Shown piece by piece: positions 25,912 to 33,844 of a stretch of DNA of 53,405 bases (within the stretch, counting starts at the first letter, position 1; every line of letters starts with the position of its first letter). The translations under genes and the position numbers were made by a program. This DNA comes from Rothia sp. HMSC078H08. Its GTDB lineage: Bacteria; Actinomycetota; Actinomycetes; Actinomycetales; Micrococcaceae. The stretch covers positions 23,669-77,073 of the forward strand of contig NZ_KV795249.1 in assembly GCF_001808955.1 (NCBI RefSeq). Direction: 5' to 3'. A model generated the notes under the pieces. That model was not told where the DNA came from. It saw only the letters and a list, made by a program, of their open reading frames with translations, and searched no databases.

Positions 25912-26751
25912 ATGTCAGAACGTACCCCAAAGCAGCCGTTGAACGATCCGGAGTACACGGTTCCCGAGTACAGCGTGCTGTTGCCCTCCGACGAGGCTGA
26001 AAATAGCACGGTGGAGAGTAGTGCGGCAGAGGACAACGCACCCGGCGACAGCGCCCCCGAGCACGCCACTACCGGCTATCGGGAGGCGACCGCCGACTAC
26101 ACCGCGACTGTCTCCGCCGAGCAGGTAATTCCGAAGCGCCCGCAGGCTATGCGCAGCGTCATATGGTGTGCAACCGCCATGATTGCGTTGGGGACCCTGA
26201 GTAATTTTCTGTCGGTTATGCTCCCATGGCAGTCGTATATCGATTTTGAGATGGTGATAAGCACTCTCTTCTCTATGCTGGCGTTTACCCTCTTCGCCTC
26301 CATCATCCCGATTTTTATCCTCTGGAAAGTCTGGGATGGTCGTGAGTGGGCGCGCATTCTTACCATCATTGGCAATGCTTTTGCAGCGGCTAACGGTGTG
26401 CTTATTTTTGCGAATAATTTCACGGACTCAAGGTATTCCTCCAGGGCGATAGGCGGGTCTTTGTCTTCAGCCTCTTATCTGGTAGATACCGTTAGCGGCA
26501 CTCTTATGATTGTCCTCCATATCCTCATGATTGTGCTGCTGACTCGTGCTCCTATTAGGGTGTACACACAAATCGTTAGCGGGGCACGTGCGCTAGAACG
26601 CCAGCAGATGATGTCTGAGACGAGACAGGCTGCCGGTCAGGTGCCGGCGGAACTTCGAGAGATTTTCGCTGATGATGAGGATGACGAACGCACCTCATCA
26701 GGGGGAAACACCCCTCGACCCCCGCACCGTAGTGCGGGATGGGGAACGTAG
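25912..26751 (+). CDS. Four-helix membrane protein, array 1 member 5
   Basis: Unknown function. The N-terminal 45 residues (MSERTPKQPLNDPEYTVPEY...) are nearly the same as in member 6, then an acidic Ser/Ala/Glu region leads to the four-helix module (about 80-225). This has RSVIWCATAMI at the start, LWKVWDGREWARIL between helices 2 and 3, and IVLLTRAP at the end. The tail is charged and ends in a Pro/Arg-rich segment. AGAAAGGAAC precedes ATGATG; by comparison with member 6 I use the second ATG. Topology predicts both ends in the cytoplasm. Confidence 0.82.
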   Translation: MSERTPKQPLNDPEYTVPEYSVLLPSDEAENSTVESSAAEDNAPGDSAPEHATTGYREATADYTATVSAEQVIPKRPQAMRSVIWCATAMIALGTLSNFLSVMLPWQSYIDFEMVISTLFSMLAFTLFASIIPIFILWKVWDGREWARILTIIGNAFAAANGVLIFANNFTDSRYSSRAIGGSLSSASYLVDTVSGTLMIVLHILMIVLLTRAPIRVYTQIVSGARALERQQMMSETRQAAGQVPAELREIFADDEDDERTSSGGNTPRPPHRSAGWGT

Positions 26752-26775
26752 AAAGGCGCAACAACGTCAGGAGTT
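26716..26775 (+). repeat. Decayed copy of the array 1 leader and start region
   Basis: A hairpin CCCGCAC-CGTA-GTGCGGG (26721-26738) is followed by GTAGAAAGGCGCAACAACGTC. This reproduces the hairpin, AGAAAGGAAC and ATGTCAGAACG leader of members 5 and 6, but with the start codon lost (ACGTCAGGAG). It overlaps the 3' end of member 5 and looks like a remnant of another duplicate. Confidence 0.4.
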
Positions 26776-26967
26776 CCGAGGCTAGCCCTCGGAATGGTGC
26801 ACGTGGTTACTCGGATACCTCTGAATACGCTGAGAAAGGGTACCGCCTTCCTGGGGCGAGGCGCGCCTCCTTATATCCTTGGGGTAAGACTCTTTAACGC
26901 CCGCTCCGTGCACTGTAGCGCGGGGTGGGTGCCAGAAGAGAAAGTGCCAGGGGAGAAAGGAACGACG

Positions 26968-27771
26968 ATGTCAGAACGTATCCCAAAGCAGCCGCTGAAT
27001 GACCCGGAGTACACGGTTCCCGAGTACAGTGTGCTGTTGCCCTCCGACGAGGCTGAAAATAGCACGGCAGAGAGTAACACCGCCTCCAATAACGTTGCCC
27101 CCAGTAGCGCGGTAGGCAATAACACGGCAGAGGGTAATGCACCCCGCGACAGAACCCCCGAGCTCACCACCACCGGCTACCGGGAGGCGACCGCCGGTTA
27201 CGCTGTCGCCTCCGAACATGCGGGTTGGGTACGTCCGAAGGCTCTGCGCAGCGCCAAGCGGTGCATGACCGTCATCATTATTCTGTTGCTTTTCAGGAAT
27301 ATTCAAACGTTCATACTCCTTAAGAACCTAACCTCCAGCTTGGGGGCGCTGTCTCTTCTCTTCACGCTGGGCTTCCCCCTCATCTTCATTTTTATCCAGA
27401 TTTTCCTCTTCTGGAAGACCTGGGAAGGGCACAGATGGGCGCACATACTTATCCTCGTGTGTAGCGCCTACGAGGTCTTGAGCCGTATGTATTGGTTTGC
27501 GCAAGATTTCTTCATGGATTCCAGATATCTCACCTGGCTGATGGAATATTTGCAGTCCTACGACTCTATGGACCTGGCGATTTCTCTTCTCTTGAGTACC
27601 GCGGTTGGTGTTGTCATTACTATCCTTTACATCCGGAACATTGTGTTGCTGACCCGTCCCCCTGTATGGGCGTACACGACTGCCGGCAGCACGCCGCATA
27701 GTCAGGTGGTTGGTCAGAATCCGCCGGCACATGAGGCTAACTCCAACGAGGGCGGGAACCGCCTCAACTAG
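26968..27771 (+). CDS. Four-helix membrane protein, array 1 member 6
   Basis: Unknown function. The first 45 codons are almost identical in DNA to those of member 5, but the membrane part is clearly different. The four helices run from about residue 100 to 230, with FWKTWEGHRWAHIL between helices 2 and 3 and NIVLLTRPPVWAYT at the end. The tail ends GGNRLN, like the RLN end of member 4. GAGAAAGGAAC precedes ATG 26968. The sharp change from identity to divergence suggests recombination or partial gene conversion between neighbours. Confidence 0.82.
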   Translation: MSERIPKQPLNDPEYTVPEYSVLLPSDEAENSTAESNTASNNVAPSSAVGNNTAEGNAPRDRTPELTTTGYREATAGYAVASEHAGWVRPKALRSAKRCMTVIIILLLFRNIQTFILLKNLTSSLGALSLLFTLGFPLIFIFIQIFLFWKTWEGHRWAHILILVCSAYEVLSRMYWFAQDFFMDSRYLTWLMEYLQSYDSMDLAISLLLSTAVGVVITILYIRNIVLLTRPPVWAYTTAGSTPHSQVVGQNPPAHEANSNEGGNRLN

Positions 27772-27823
27772 GGCGTTTGTCCCAAACGGCACCACTATCA
27801 CCAAAAGGTTTAGAGTATGAAAA

Positions 27824-27856
27824 GGTGGGGATACCAAACGGTATCCCCACCCTTTT
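27824..27856 (+). terminator. Terminator after array 1 member 6
   Basis: A perfect 12-bp stem (27824-27835 with 27840-27851) with AAAC loop is followed by CTTTT. Its arms are identical to those of the terminator at 28811. Confidence 0.9.
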
Positions 27857-28095
27857 GCGTTAAATATCGAAATCTTCTAGCTGGTAAAACCCTTTGAGTT
27901 ATCTAAAAGGTTCCAGGCTTCGTATAAAAACTCTACAAGGCCCGAAGAGCTTACCCTATACTGAAAAAGTATTATTCTCTCAGCTAACTACATCAAATAA
28001 CTCTTTTAGGTAGGTTTCGCGTAAACCTACCTAAAAAAGTGGAACAACCACCGATTCACGCACCATAGTGCGAGCATACGAGAGAAAGAACGACG
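27857..28095. other. AT-rich upstream region of array 1 member 7
   Basis: No gene is seen. The stretch is AT-rich and holds ATACT-GAAAA-AGTAT near 27960, a large palindrome at 28004-28036 and a small hairpin CGCAC-CATA-GTGCG at 28059-28072 next to the ribosome site. Confidence 0.5.
28004..28036. promoter_or_regulatory. Perfect 14-bp inverted repeat, possible operator
   Basis: The arms 28004-28017 and 28023-28036 (left arm TTTTAGGTAGGTTT) are separated by five bases. There is no T-run beyond the stem on either strand, and it lies 60 bp before a start codon. An operator or an RNA switch is therefore more likely than a terminator. Confidence 0.55.
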
Positions 28096-28746
28096 ATGTT
28101 TAACAATACTTCCGGTGCCTCCGCGGGCACGCTGGCACCGCAGCCTAACGCCGCAGCATCGAACTTTCCGGCACCGAACTTCTCGGCACCCGCCGCAGTG
28201 GCGCCTCAGCTTCCGGTTCCTGCTGGTGTCCACCCCGTACACGGCGCGCCAGGTACTCAGCGTGCTATCAATCTTCCGTCGCGCCCTATTGCCATCTGGG
28301 CGGTATCCCTATTCTTGATGCTGTACATGTCCACATATCCTCTACAGCCTCTTGTAGGTCTAGAATTTACGGGCGTTTACATGTTTGCAGGTATGACGAT
28401 GGGGCTTACGATGGTTCTCCCTATTGTTCTAGGAACGATCAGCGCCTGGTACCTCAATGAGGGCTATGAGTGGGCGCGAGTGGTGATTATTATCGAGGGT
28501 GCGTTACGCATGCTTCTGGACATTGTGGTTGTAGCTCTCTTTTATCACGTCTTTTTGACCGACGATTATAGTACGCAAGCGGCCAGGGTTATGTTTTTTG
28601 GCCCGTTTATGACCCTTCACGTCTTCTACGCGAAGATAGCTTTTGACTTCATCAGCCGCATCCTCATTATTGTTCTTCTCTGCCAGCCGCAGGTGGGGCG
28701 GTACATCCAAATGCGTGGAGGCCTGCGACGCATGGGCGTAAAGTAA
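28096..28746 (+). CDS. Four-helix membrane protein, array 1 member 7
   Basis: Unknown function. The 216-residue protein has a Pro/Ala-rich N-terminus with repeated FPAPNF/FSAPA units, then four membrane helices (about 68-85, 92-115, 130-155, 178-200). LNEGYEWARVV lies at the helix 2-3 loop and ILIIVLLCQPQVGRYIQ at the end, both array 1 signatures (RP changed to QP). GAGAAAGAACGACG precedes the ATG as in member 6. It is the last gene of the array and is followed by a terminator shared with convergent DedA. Confidence 0.82.
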   Translation: MFNNTSGASAGTLAPQPNAAASNFPAPNFSAPAAVAPQLPVPAGVHPVHGAPGTQRAINLPSRPIAIWAVSLFLMLYMSTYPLQPLVGLEFTGVYMFAGMTMGLTMVLPIVLGTISAWYLNEGYEWARVVIIIEGALRMLLDIVVVALFYHVFLTDDYSTQAARVMFFGPFMTLHVFYAKIAFDFISRILIIVLLCQPQVGRYIQMRGGLRRMGVK

Positions 28747-28810
28747 CCTCGCGGAGGTGTAGCTGGCTTCCGGGGGCATCACCTCCACCGGGTTTGAGAG
28801 AACGCAAAAA

Positions 28811-28842
28811 GGTGGGGATACCAGACGGTATCCCCACCTTTT
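28811..28842. terminator. Terminator between array 1 and the DedA gene
   Basis: A perfect 12-bp stem (28811-28822 with 28827-28838) with AGAC loop has AAAAA before and TTTT after. Its arms are identical to those at 27824, evidence that array units were duplicated with their terminators. Confidence 0.9.
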
Positions 28843-28879
28843 CTCATCCCCGGCTCAGTAGCCGAGAAGGACTCACATA

Positions 28880-29536
28880 TTACTCAGCAGATTCCTGCTT
28901 TGCCTTCGAACGGCCACGCAGGTACTCGATAATAACCGGTACCACAGAAACCGCCACAATAATCACAGCAATGTACTCAATGTTGTTGTGCACGAACGGG
29001 ATACCGCCCAGCAGCACACCCGCCAGACCAATCAAACCAATCCACGCAACCGCACCAACAACATTCCACAGGTGGAACTTCTTACGGTCGTACGAAGAAA
29101 TACCAGCCGCAAGAGACACAAAAGTACGAACAATCGGCACGAAACGACCCAGAACCAGAGCCAAACTACCGCGCTTCTGGAAGAACTCCTCGGTAGTGTG
29201 CAGGTTCTTAGTGCTCAGAATCTTCGCGTCATCCTTGAAGATCTTACGGCCGTAACGGGCACCAATCTGGTAGCCAACCTCAGCGCCAGCAATAGCAACC
29301 AGCACCAGGACCGGGAACGCAACCCACAGGGACAGGCCCATCTGCTCATGCAACATACCCAGAGCAAAAATCAGGGAGTCACCCGGAAGAACCGGGAAAA
29401 GAACACCGGACTCAATAAATACGATAATTGCCGAAACAACCAGAACCCAGGGGCCGGTATCGAGCAGGAACTGCTCAAGGTCGAGGCCCAAGAGCGCAAC
29501 CGGAAGATGCGCCAAAGCGGTGGCAAGAAAAGTCAT
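28880..29536 (-). CDS. DedA-family membrane protein
   Basis: The 218-residue protein has the DedA/SNARE-associated features: SGVLFPVLPGDSLIFALGM near residue 45, GYQIGARYGRKIF and the LGRFVPIVRTFVSLAAGIS motif, with about five membrane segments. DedA proteins act as lipid (undecaprenyl-phosphate or phospholipid) flippases or help keep membrane energisation; the exact substrate is not clear. ATG 29536 is chosen over an upstream reading from 29566, with a weak AGGA 7 nt before it. Confidence 0.92.
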   Translation of the reverse strand: MTFLATALAHLPVALLGLDLEQFLLDTGPWVLVVSAIIVFIESGVLFPVLPGDSLIFALGMLHEQMGLSLWVAFPVLVLVAIAGAEVGYQIGARYGRKIFKDDAKILSTKNLHTTEEFFQKRGSLALVLGRFVPIVRTFVSLAAGISSYDRKKFHLWNVVGAVAWIGLIGLAGVLLGGIPFVHNNIEYIAVIIVAVSVVPVIIEYLRGRSKAKQESAE

Positions 29537-29873
29537 GAAAAATCCTGAACTGTGAGTGGACCGCACACACGGATCGGCGGCGGAGTAACACCAGCATAGA
29601 AAGCGTACCTATGGTGAACATTGTGCAAAACTATGCGGAGGCTGTGTATTACTGGCACAATTCTACCGGCATTTACGCCGGACGCACGGGTGAGCGAGGC
29701 GTAAATCTCCTCGCCCGCATGGCGAAACAACCTGAGGTGACGCGGCGCTCGCGTGCCTCCCCAAGAAATGACCATCCGCAGAGCCGGGCGATACCGGGTG
29801 TGACATGATGGAAAGAGAGCACGGCGCGTCGCGGCGTAGCGATTGACCCAACCACCCACCGTTGGAGAGAACC
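29537..29873. other. Divergent intergenic region between DedA and the RecQ-like gene
   Basis: These 337 bp must hold promoters for both genes. A short open frame at 29611-29808 lacks a ribosome site and family-like sequence and is not accepted. I see no strong promoter or hairpin. Confidence 0.4.
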
Positions 29874-32063
29874 ATGAACCCCCAGCAGTCAGCTTCCAGC
29901 CCCGCGGACTCCCTGCGCACCGATTCCCTGCAGGCTGACCCTCTGCACGCTGAAGCCCGCGAAGTGTTGCGCCGCCTCACCGGTGTCGCTGATGCTGAGT
30001 TCCACGATGGCCAGTACGAGGCGATTCGCGCCCTCGTCGCCGACCGAGCCCGCACTGTGGTGGTGCAGCGTACCGGCTGGGGTAAGTCCGCGGTCTACTT
30101 CATTTCTTCCCTGCTGTTGCGTGCCCGCGGTATGGGCCCGGCGCTTATTGTCTCCCCGTTGCTTTCCCTCATGCGTGATCAGGTCGAGGCGGCATCCCGC
30201 GCGGGAGTGCGCGCCGCCATGGTGAACTCTGCGAACGTCACCGAATGGGATGAAATCCGCACCCGCCTCGAAGCTAACGAGCTCGACGTGCTCCTGGTGG
30301 GCCCCGAACGCCTCAATAACCCGGCGTTCCGCGAGCAGTGGCTGCCGTACCTGCTGCCGCGCCTGGGGCTACTCGTTATTGATGAGGCGCACTGTATCTC
30401 TGACTGGGGCCATGATTTCCGCCCCGACTACCGCCGTATTGGTTCGCTCATTAAATCTCTGCCGGCGGGTGTGCCGGTGCTGGCGACTACCGCAACCGCG
30501 AATGACCGCGTTAGCCGTGATATCGCCGAACAGCTCAGCACTGATACCACCGCACCCGTGCATGTGCTGCGCGGTCCGCTATCCCGCGAGTCCTTGCGCC
30601 TGGGCGTTCTGACCCTGCCCCATGAGGCGCAACGCATCGGTTGGCTGCTCATGCATCTGAACAGCCTGCCCGGTTCGGGCATTATCTACACGTTGACTGT
30701 CTCTGCGGCAGAAGATACCGCAAATGCTCTGCGTGCCAGCGGCTACGAGGTGCTCGCCTACACCGGTAAAACTGACCCGGATGAGCGGCTGGTTGCAGAG
30801 CAGGCACTCAAGGAAAACAGGGTGAAGGCTCTTGTTGCGACGAGTGCCCTCGGTATGGGTTTTGATAAGCCCGATTTGGGTTTTGTTGTGCACCTGGGCG
30901 CGCCGTCGTCTGCGGTGAGCTACTACCAGCAGATTGGCCGCGCCGGACGAGGCGCCGTCAACGCTGATGTTCTGCTCCTGCCCGGTCGTGAAGACCGCGC
31001 CATTTGGGAGTATTTTGCGACCGCCTCCATGCCTAACGAGGAGCAGGCGCTGGCGGTGCTGGATGCCCTCGCCCAGTCCCCGGAGGGGTTGAGCATTACC
31101 GCATTGGAGGCGCGCGTTCAGTTGCGCCGCTCCACCCTGGAGCTTCTGCTGAAGGTGCTGGACGTTGAGGGTGCCGCCGTGAAGGAAGGTAACTATTGGC
31201 GTCGAACCTCTTCGCCGTGGCGGTACGATAACGCTCGCTATGCGGCGGTGGCGCAGGCGCGTGTGCTGGAGCAGAACGCCATGCTCGAGTATGAACACAC
31301 TAGTCAGTGCCGGATGCTTTTCCTAGCTCAGCAGCTTGATGATGCTTCCGCGACTGCTTGTGGTCGTTGCGATGTGTGTGCGGGCCCCTGGTACCCGGTT
31401 GAAGTTCCCGCTGAGGCGCAGCAGGCGGCGCAGAGCAGCTTCAATACGGTGGGCGTGCCCCTGCAACCGCGCCGCATGTGGCCGAGCGGGCTGGACCAGC
31501 TGATGGGTGCGGATGCGCCGCGCGGTCGTTTGTCTAAGGACGAGCAGGCTGAATCCGGTTACGCTTTGGCACGTCTGAGCGACATGGGGTACGGTACACG
31601 TCTGCGTGAGCTTCTGGCGACGAATGAGCTGGGTGAGCCGGTTGATTCTGAGGTCCCTGCCGAGCTGGGTCGCGCTTGTGTGAAGGTGCTTGCCGCTTGG
31701 GAGTGGTCTGAGGCAGGTCGTCCGGTGGCGGTGTTGACTCTGCCTTCGCCGGTGCGTCCCCGTTTGGCTCAGTCCCTGGGTAGGGGATTGGCATCGGTGG
31801 GTCGTCTGGTGGATTTGGGTCAGGTGTCTCTGGTGGGGGAGCCGCGTTTCTTTGGCGGTAATAGCGCGTTCCGTTGTGCGGATGTGCTGCGCTCGTACCG
31901 GGTGCCTGCAGAAGTTCTGGACTATGTGCGTGAGCATCGGTGCCCTGTTCTGCTGGTTTCTGATGTCGTGGATTCGCGGTGGGCGTTCACGGTTGTGGCG
32001 CGGGAGCTACGGCTGGCGGGTGCTTCTGCGGTGTATCCTTTCTCTTTGGCTGCCACCCATTAG
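29874..32063 (+). CDS. RecQ-like ATP-dependent DNA helicase
   Basis: A superfamily 2 3'-5' helicase likely acting in recombination repair. Motif I is RTGWGKS at residues 66-72 (RecQ usually has GGGKS), the DEAH box is at 170-173 in DEAHCISDWGHDFRPDY, and the C-terminal helicase lobe has GRAGRG. A RecQ-type zinc site follows (CRMLFLAQQLDDASA, then CGRCDVC). The last 200 residues are unlike classical RQC/HRDC domains. They include VLLVSDVVDSRWAFTV, which resembles a phosphoribosyltransferase PRPP loop. GGAGAG lies 7 nt before ATG 29874. tadA follows after 41 nt. Confidence 0.9.
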   Translation: MNPQQSASSPADSLRTDSLQADPLHAEAREVLRRLTGVADAEFHDGQYEAIRALVADRARTVVVQRTGWGKSAVYFISSLLLRARGMGPALIVSPLLSLMRDQVEAASRAGVRAAMVNSANVTEWDEIRTRLEANELDVLLVGPERLNNPAFREQWLPYLLPRLGLLVIDEAHCISDWGHDFRPDYRRIGSLIKSLPAGVPVLATTATANDRVSRDIAEQLSTDTTAPVHVLRGPLSRESLRLGVLTLPHEAQRIGWLLMHLNSLPGSGIIYTLTVSAAEDTANALRASGYEVLAYTGKTDPDERLVAEQALKENRVKALVATSALGMGFDKPDLGFVVHLGAPSSAVSYYQQIGRAGRGAVNADVLLLPGREDRAIWEYFATASMPNEEQALAVLDALAQSPEGLSITALEARVQLRRSTLELLLKVLDVEGAAVKEGNYWRRTSSPWRYDNARYAAVAQARVLEQNAMLEYEHTSQCRMLFLAQQLDDASATACGRCDVCAGPWYPVEVPAEAQQAAQSSFNTVGVPLQPRRMWPSGLDQLMGADAPRGRLSKDEQAESGYALARLSDMGYGTRLRELLATNELGEPVDSEVPAELGRACVKVLAAWEWSEAGRPVAVLTLPSPVRPRLAQSLGRGLASVGRLVDLGQVSLVGEPRFFGGNSAFRCADVLRSYRVPAEVLDYVREHRCPVLLVSDVVDSRWAFTVVARELRLAGASAVYPFSLAATH

Positions 32064-32104
32064 TTGCGCCCATTATCGTTTATTTATTCCCTTGACGAGG
32101 TTGT

Positions 32105-32632
32105 ATGTCATATTCGGAATATTCAAAATTGACGGTCACAGACGGTTCTTCCGCCGTGCTCAGCGATATTCCCGCTCGCCCCGAACACGGCGAGTGGATG
32201 GTCCGCGCCCTTGCCGAGGGTGTCGCCGCAGGTGAGCGTGGCGAGATCCCTATCGGTGCTGTGGTGGTGGATGAGCAGGGTGTCATTATTGGTTCGGCGG
32301 GCAATACCCGTGAGCGGGAGCATGACCCCAGTGCCCATGCGGAGGTGAATGCGATTCGTCAGGCGGCGGCGCATCGTGGTCAGTGGCGCCTGGACGGGTG
32401 CACGCTCGTGGTGACGGTTGAGCCGTGCCTGATGTGCGCCGGCACGATCCTGGCGTCGCGCGTTTCGACGGTGGTTTTTGGAGCCTGGGAGGAGAAGACG
32501 GGGGCTGCTGGCAGTCGTTACGATGTGCTGCGTGACGGCAGGGTTGCTCCGGCTCCCGAGGTGTATGCGGGTGTGTGTGCTGATGAGTGTGCGCAGCTGA
32601 TGGTGGACTTCTTTAAGGAACGCCGCCTCTGA
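32105..32632 (+). CDS. tadA: tRNA-specific adenosine deaminase
   Basis: TadA converts the wobble adenosine (A34) of tRNA-Arg(ACG) to inosine. The zinc site and catalytic Glu are clear: HAE at 78-80 and PCLMC at 107-111, in the family spacing. The 175-residue length includes about 25 extra N-terminal residues before the deaminase core (EHGEWMVRALAEG). GAGG lies 6 nt before ATG 32105. It follows the helicase closely and ends in a good terminator. Confidence 0.94.
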   Translation: MSYSEYSKLTVTDGSSAVLSDIPARPEHGEWMVRALAEGVAAGERGEIPIGAVVVDEQGVIIGSAGNTREREHDPSAHAEVNAIRQAAAHRGQWRLDGCTLVVTVEPCLMCAGTILASRVSTVVFGAWEEKTGAAGSRYDVLRDGRVAPAPEVYAGVCADECAQLMVDFFKERRL

Positions 32633-32666
32633 CCTCCCCTAGGCCTCACCCCTGAAGATGGTTTGT

Positions 32667-32711
32667 ATAACGCGAAAAGCCGCGCAGAGATTGCGTGGCT
32701 TTTCGCGTTAT
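32667..32711. terminator. Terminator after tadA
   Basis: A perfect 15-bp stem (32667-32681 with 32697-32711) has a 15-nt loop. T-rich bases are within and after the right arm. The next 200 bp are AT-rich and form the upstream region of the pseudo-ATPase operon. Confidence 0.85.
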
Positions 32712-32930
32712 TTGTACGAAACCCCCATTTATTTGAAAAATACTTCAAGAATTTCAAAAATGACCCCTGTTTTTTCATGAAAAGCCCACTACATCACACA
32801 TGTCCGGGTCTACCATATATAGGCACTGGAGCCTCCGTCTGCCCGTGACTGAAAATAGATACCCCACGCAACCTGCGGAGTGCTCCCCAAAACTCACCTG
32901 AACCGTCCTGTATTTAAAGGGGATTTATTC

Positions 32931-33842
32931 GTGCTTCGCGTTGACAATATTTGGGCTAAGGGGCGTCACCACGCCCTTTTTGGTCGTACCTCTTTTTCTG
33001 TAAATCAGGGCGAGGTCATCATTATTCAGGCGGATAGCCAGATGGAGCGCACCTCGCTGGGTTTGGCTCTTACCGGCCGTTTGCCTCTGTCGGGTGGCGA
33101 GATTTTTTGGAGCGATGGTGATGCGGAACCGCAGCCGATTTCGATGAAGAAGCTGCGTCGTATCAGTGACATTATCGACTCTCCTGACGTGACCGCCCCC
33201 GAGCAGCACATGCGTGTGCACGATTACGTGTCTGAGATGCTCTCCTATAATCTGCCGGTTTTTGGTCGTTCCCGTGCGAGCCGCTGGCTGAAGGAACGCG
33301 GTCTTGAGGACCTGGACGGCCTGTGGATGGATGAGCTTGATGGTGAGATGAACATTGAGCTGATGGCGGCTTTGGCGCAGGCGAGTCCTTCGGACCTGCT
33401 GGTTTTTGATACGCCCTCCCGTCATTTGAACCACACCTATATGTGGCTTCCTTACCTGGAGGAGCTTGCCACTGACGAGGATCGCCCTCGCACTGTGGTG
33501 GCGATTGTTCCGCATATTTCGGAGTCCTGGCAGGGCGCCCGTGCTGTGGTGGGTAGTGTTCACATGGATCAGGACGGCGAGTTTGAGCCGGCTGAGGAGC
33601 CTGTAGAAGAGCTGACTGAGACGGAAGCGCTGACTGCGGCAGAAGAACTAACCCAGACCGAGCCTGTGATTGACGTGATTGAGGTGCGTGAGGTGGAGGA
33701 AATCCCCGCGGCCTCTTCGATTTCCCTCACCCCCGCGGTATCCGGCACTTCCGGAGCCGCTCAGACCACTGACCATAAGACTGATAACCAGAAGACCGGC
33801 AACCAGAAGACTGTTGCCCAGAAGACCGCTGAGAAGGAGTAA
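32931..33842 (+). CDS. Degenerate ABC ATPase-like protein of a YhgE operon
   Basis: The 303-residue protein keeps the outline of an ABC ATPase (a strand-rich start, a Q-loop-like region, and a Walker B-like LLVFDTP), but key parts are lost. The P-loop position reads QADSQMERTS (33-42) with no GxxGxGK; the signature LSGGQ is replaced by DELDGEMNIEL and the Walker B glutamate is missing. It is therefore unlikely to hydrolyse ATP. The tail is acidic (PAEEPVEELTETEALTAA), then a Lys/Thr repeat (NQKTGNQKTVAQKTAEKE). The start is GTG 32931 with AAGGGGA 8 nt upstream. It lies 2 nt before the YhgE gene, a pairing common in actinobacteria. Confidence 0.8.
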   Translation: MLRVDNIWAKGRHHALFGRTSFSVNQGEVIIIQADSQMERTSLGLALTGRLPLSGGEIFWSDGDAEPQPISMKKLRRISDIIDSPDVTAPEQHMRVHDYVSEMLSYNLPVFGRSRASRWLKERGLEDLDGLWMDELDGEMNIELMAALAQASPSDLLVFDTPSRHLNHTYMWLPYLEELATDEDRPRTVVAIVPHISESWQGARAVVGSVHMDQDGEFEPAEEPVEELTETEALTAAEELTQTEPVIDVIEVREVEEIPAASSISLTPAVSGTSGAAQTTDHKTDNQKTGNQKTVAQKTAEKE

Positions 33843-33844
33843 GA

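Noticed and set aside
29611..29808. 65-codon open frame between DedA and the RecQ-like gene
   Set aside because: No ribosome site, no hydrophobic or domain pattern, and it lies in a region that must hold divergent promoters.
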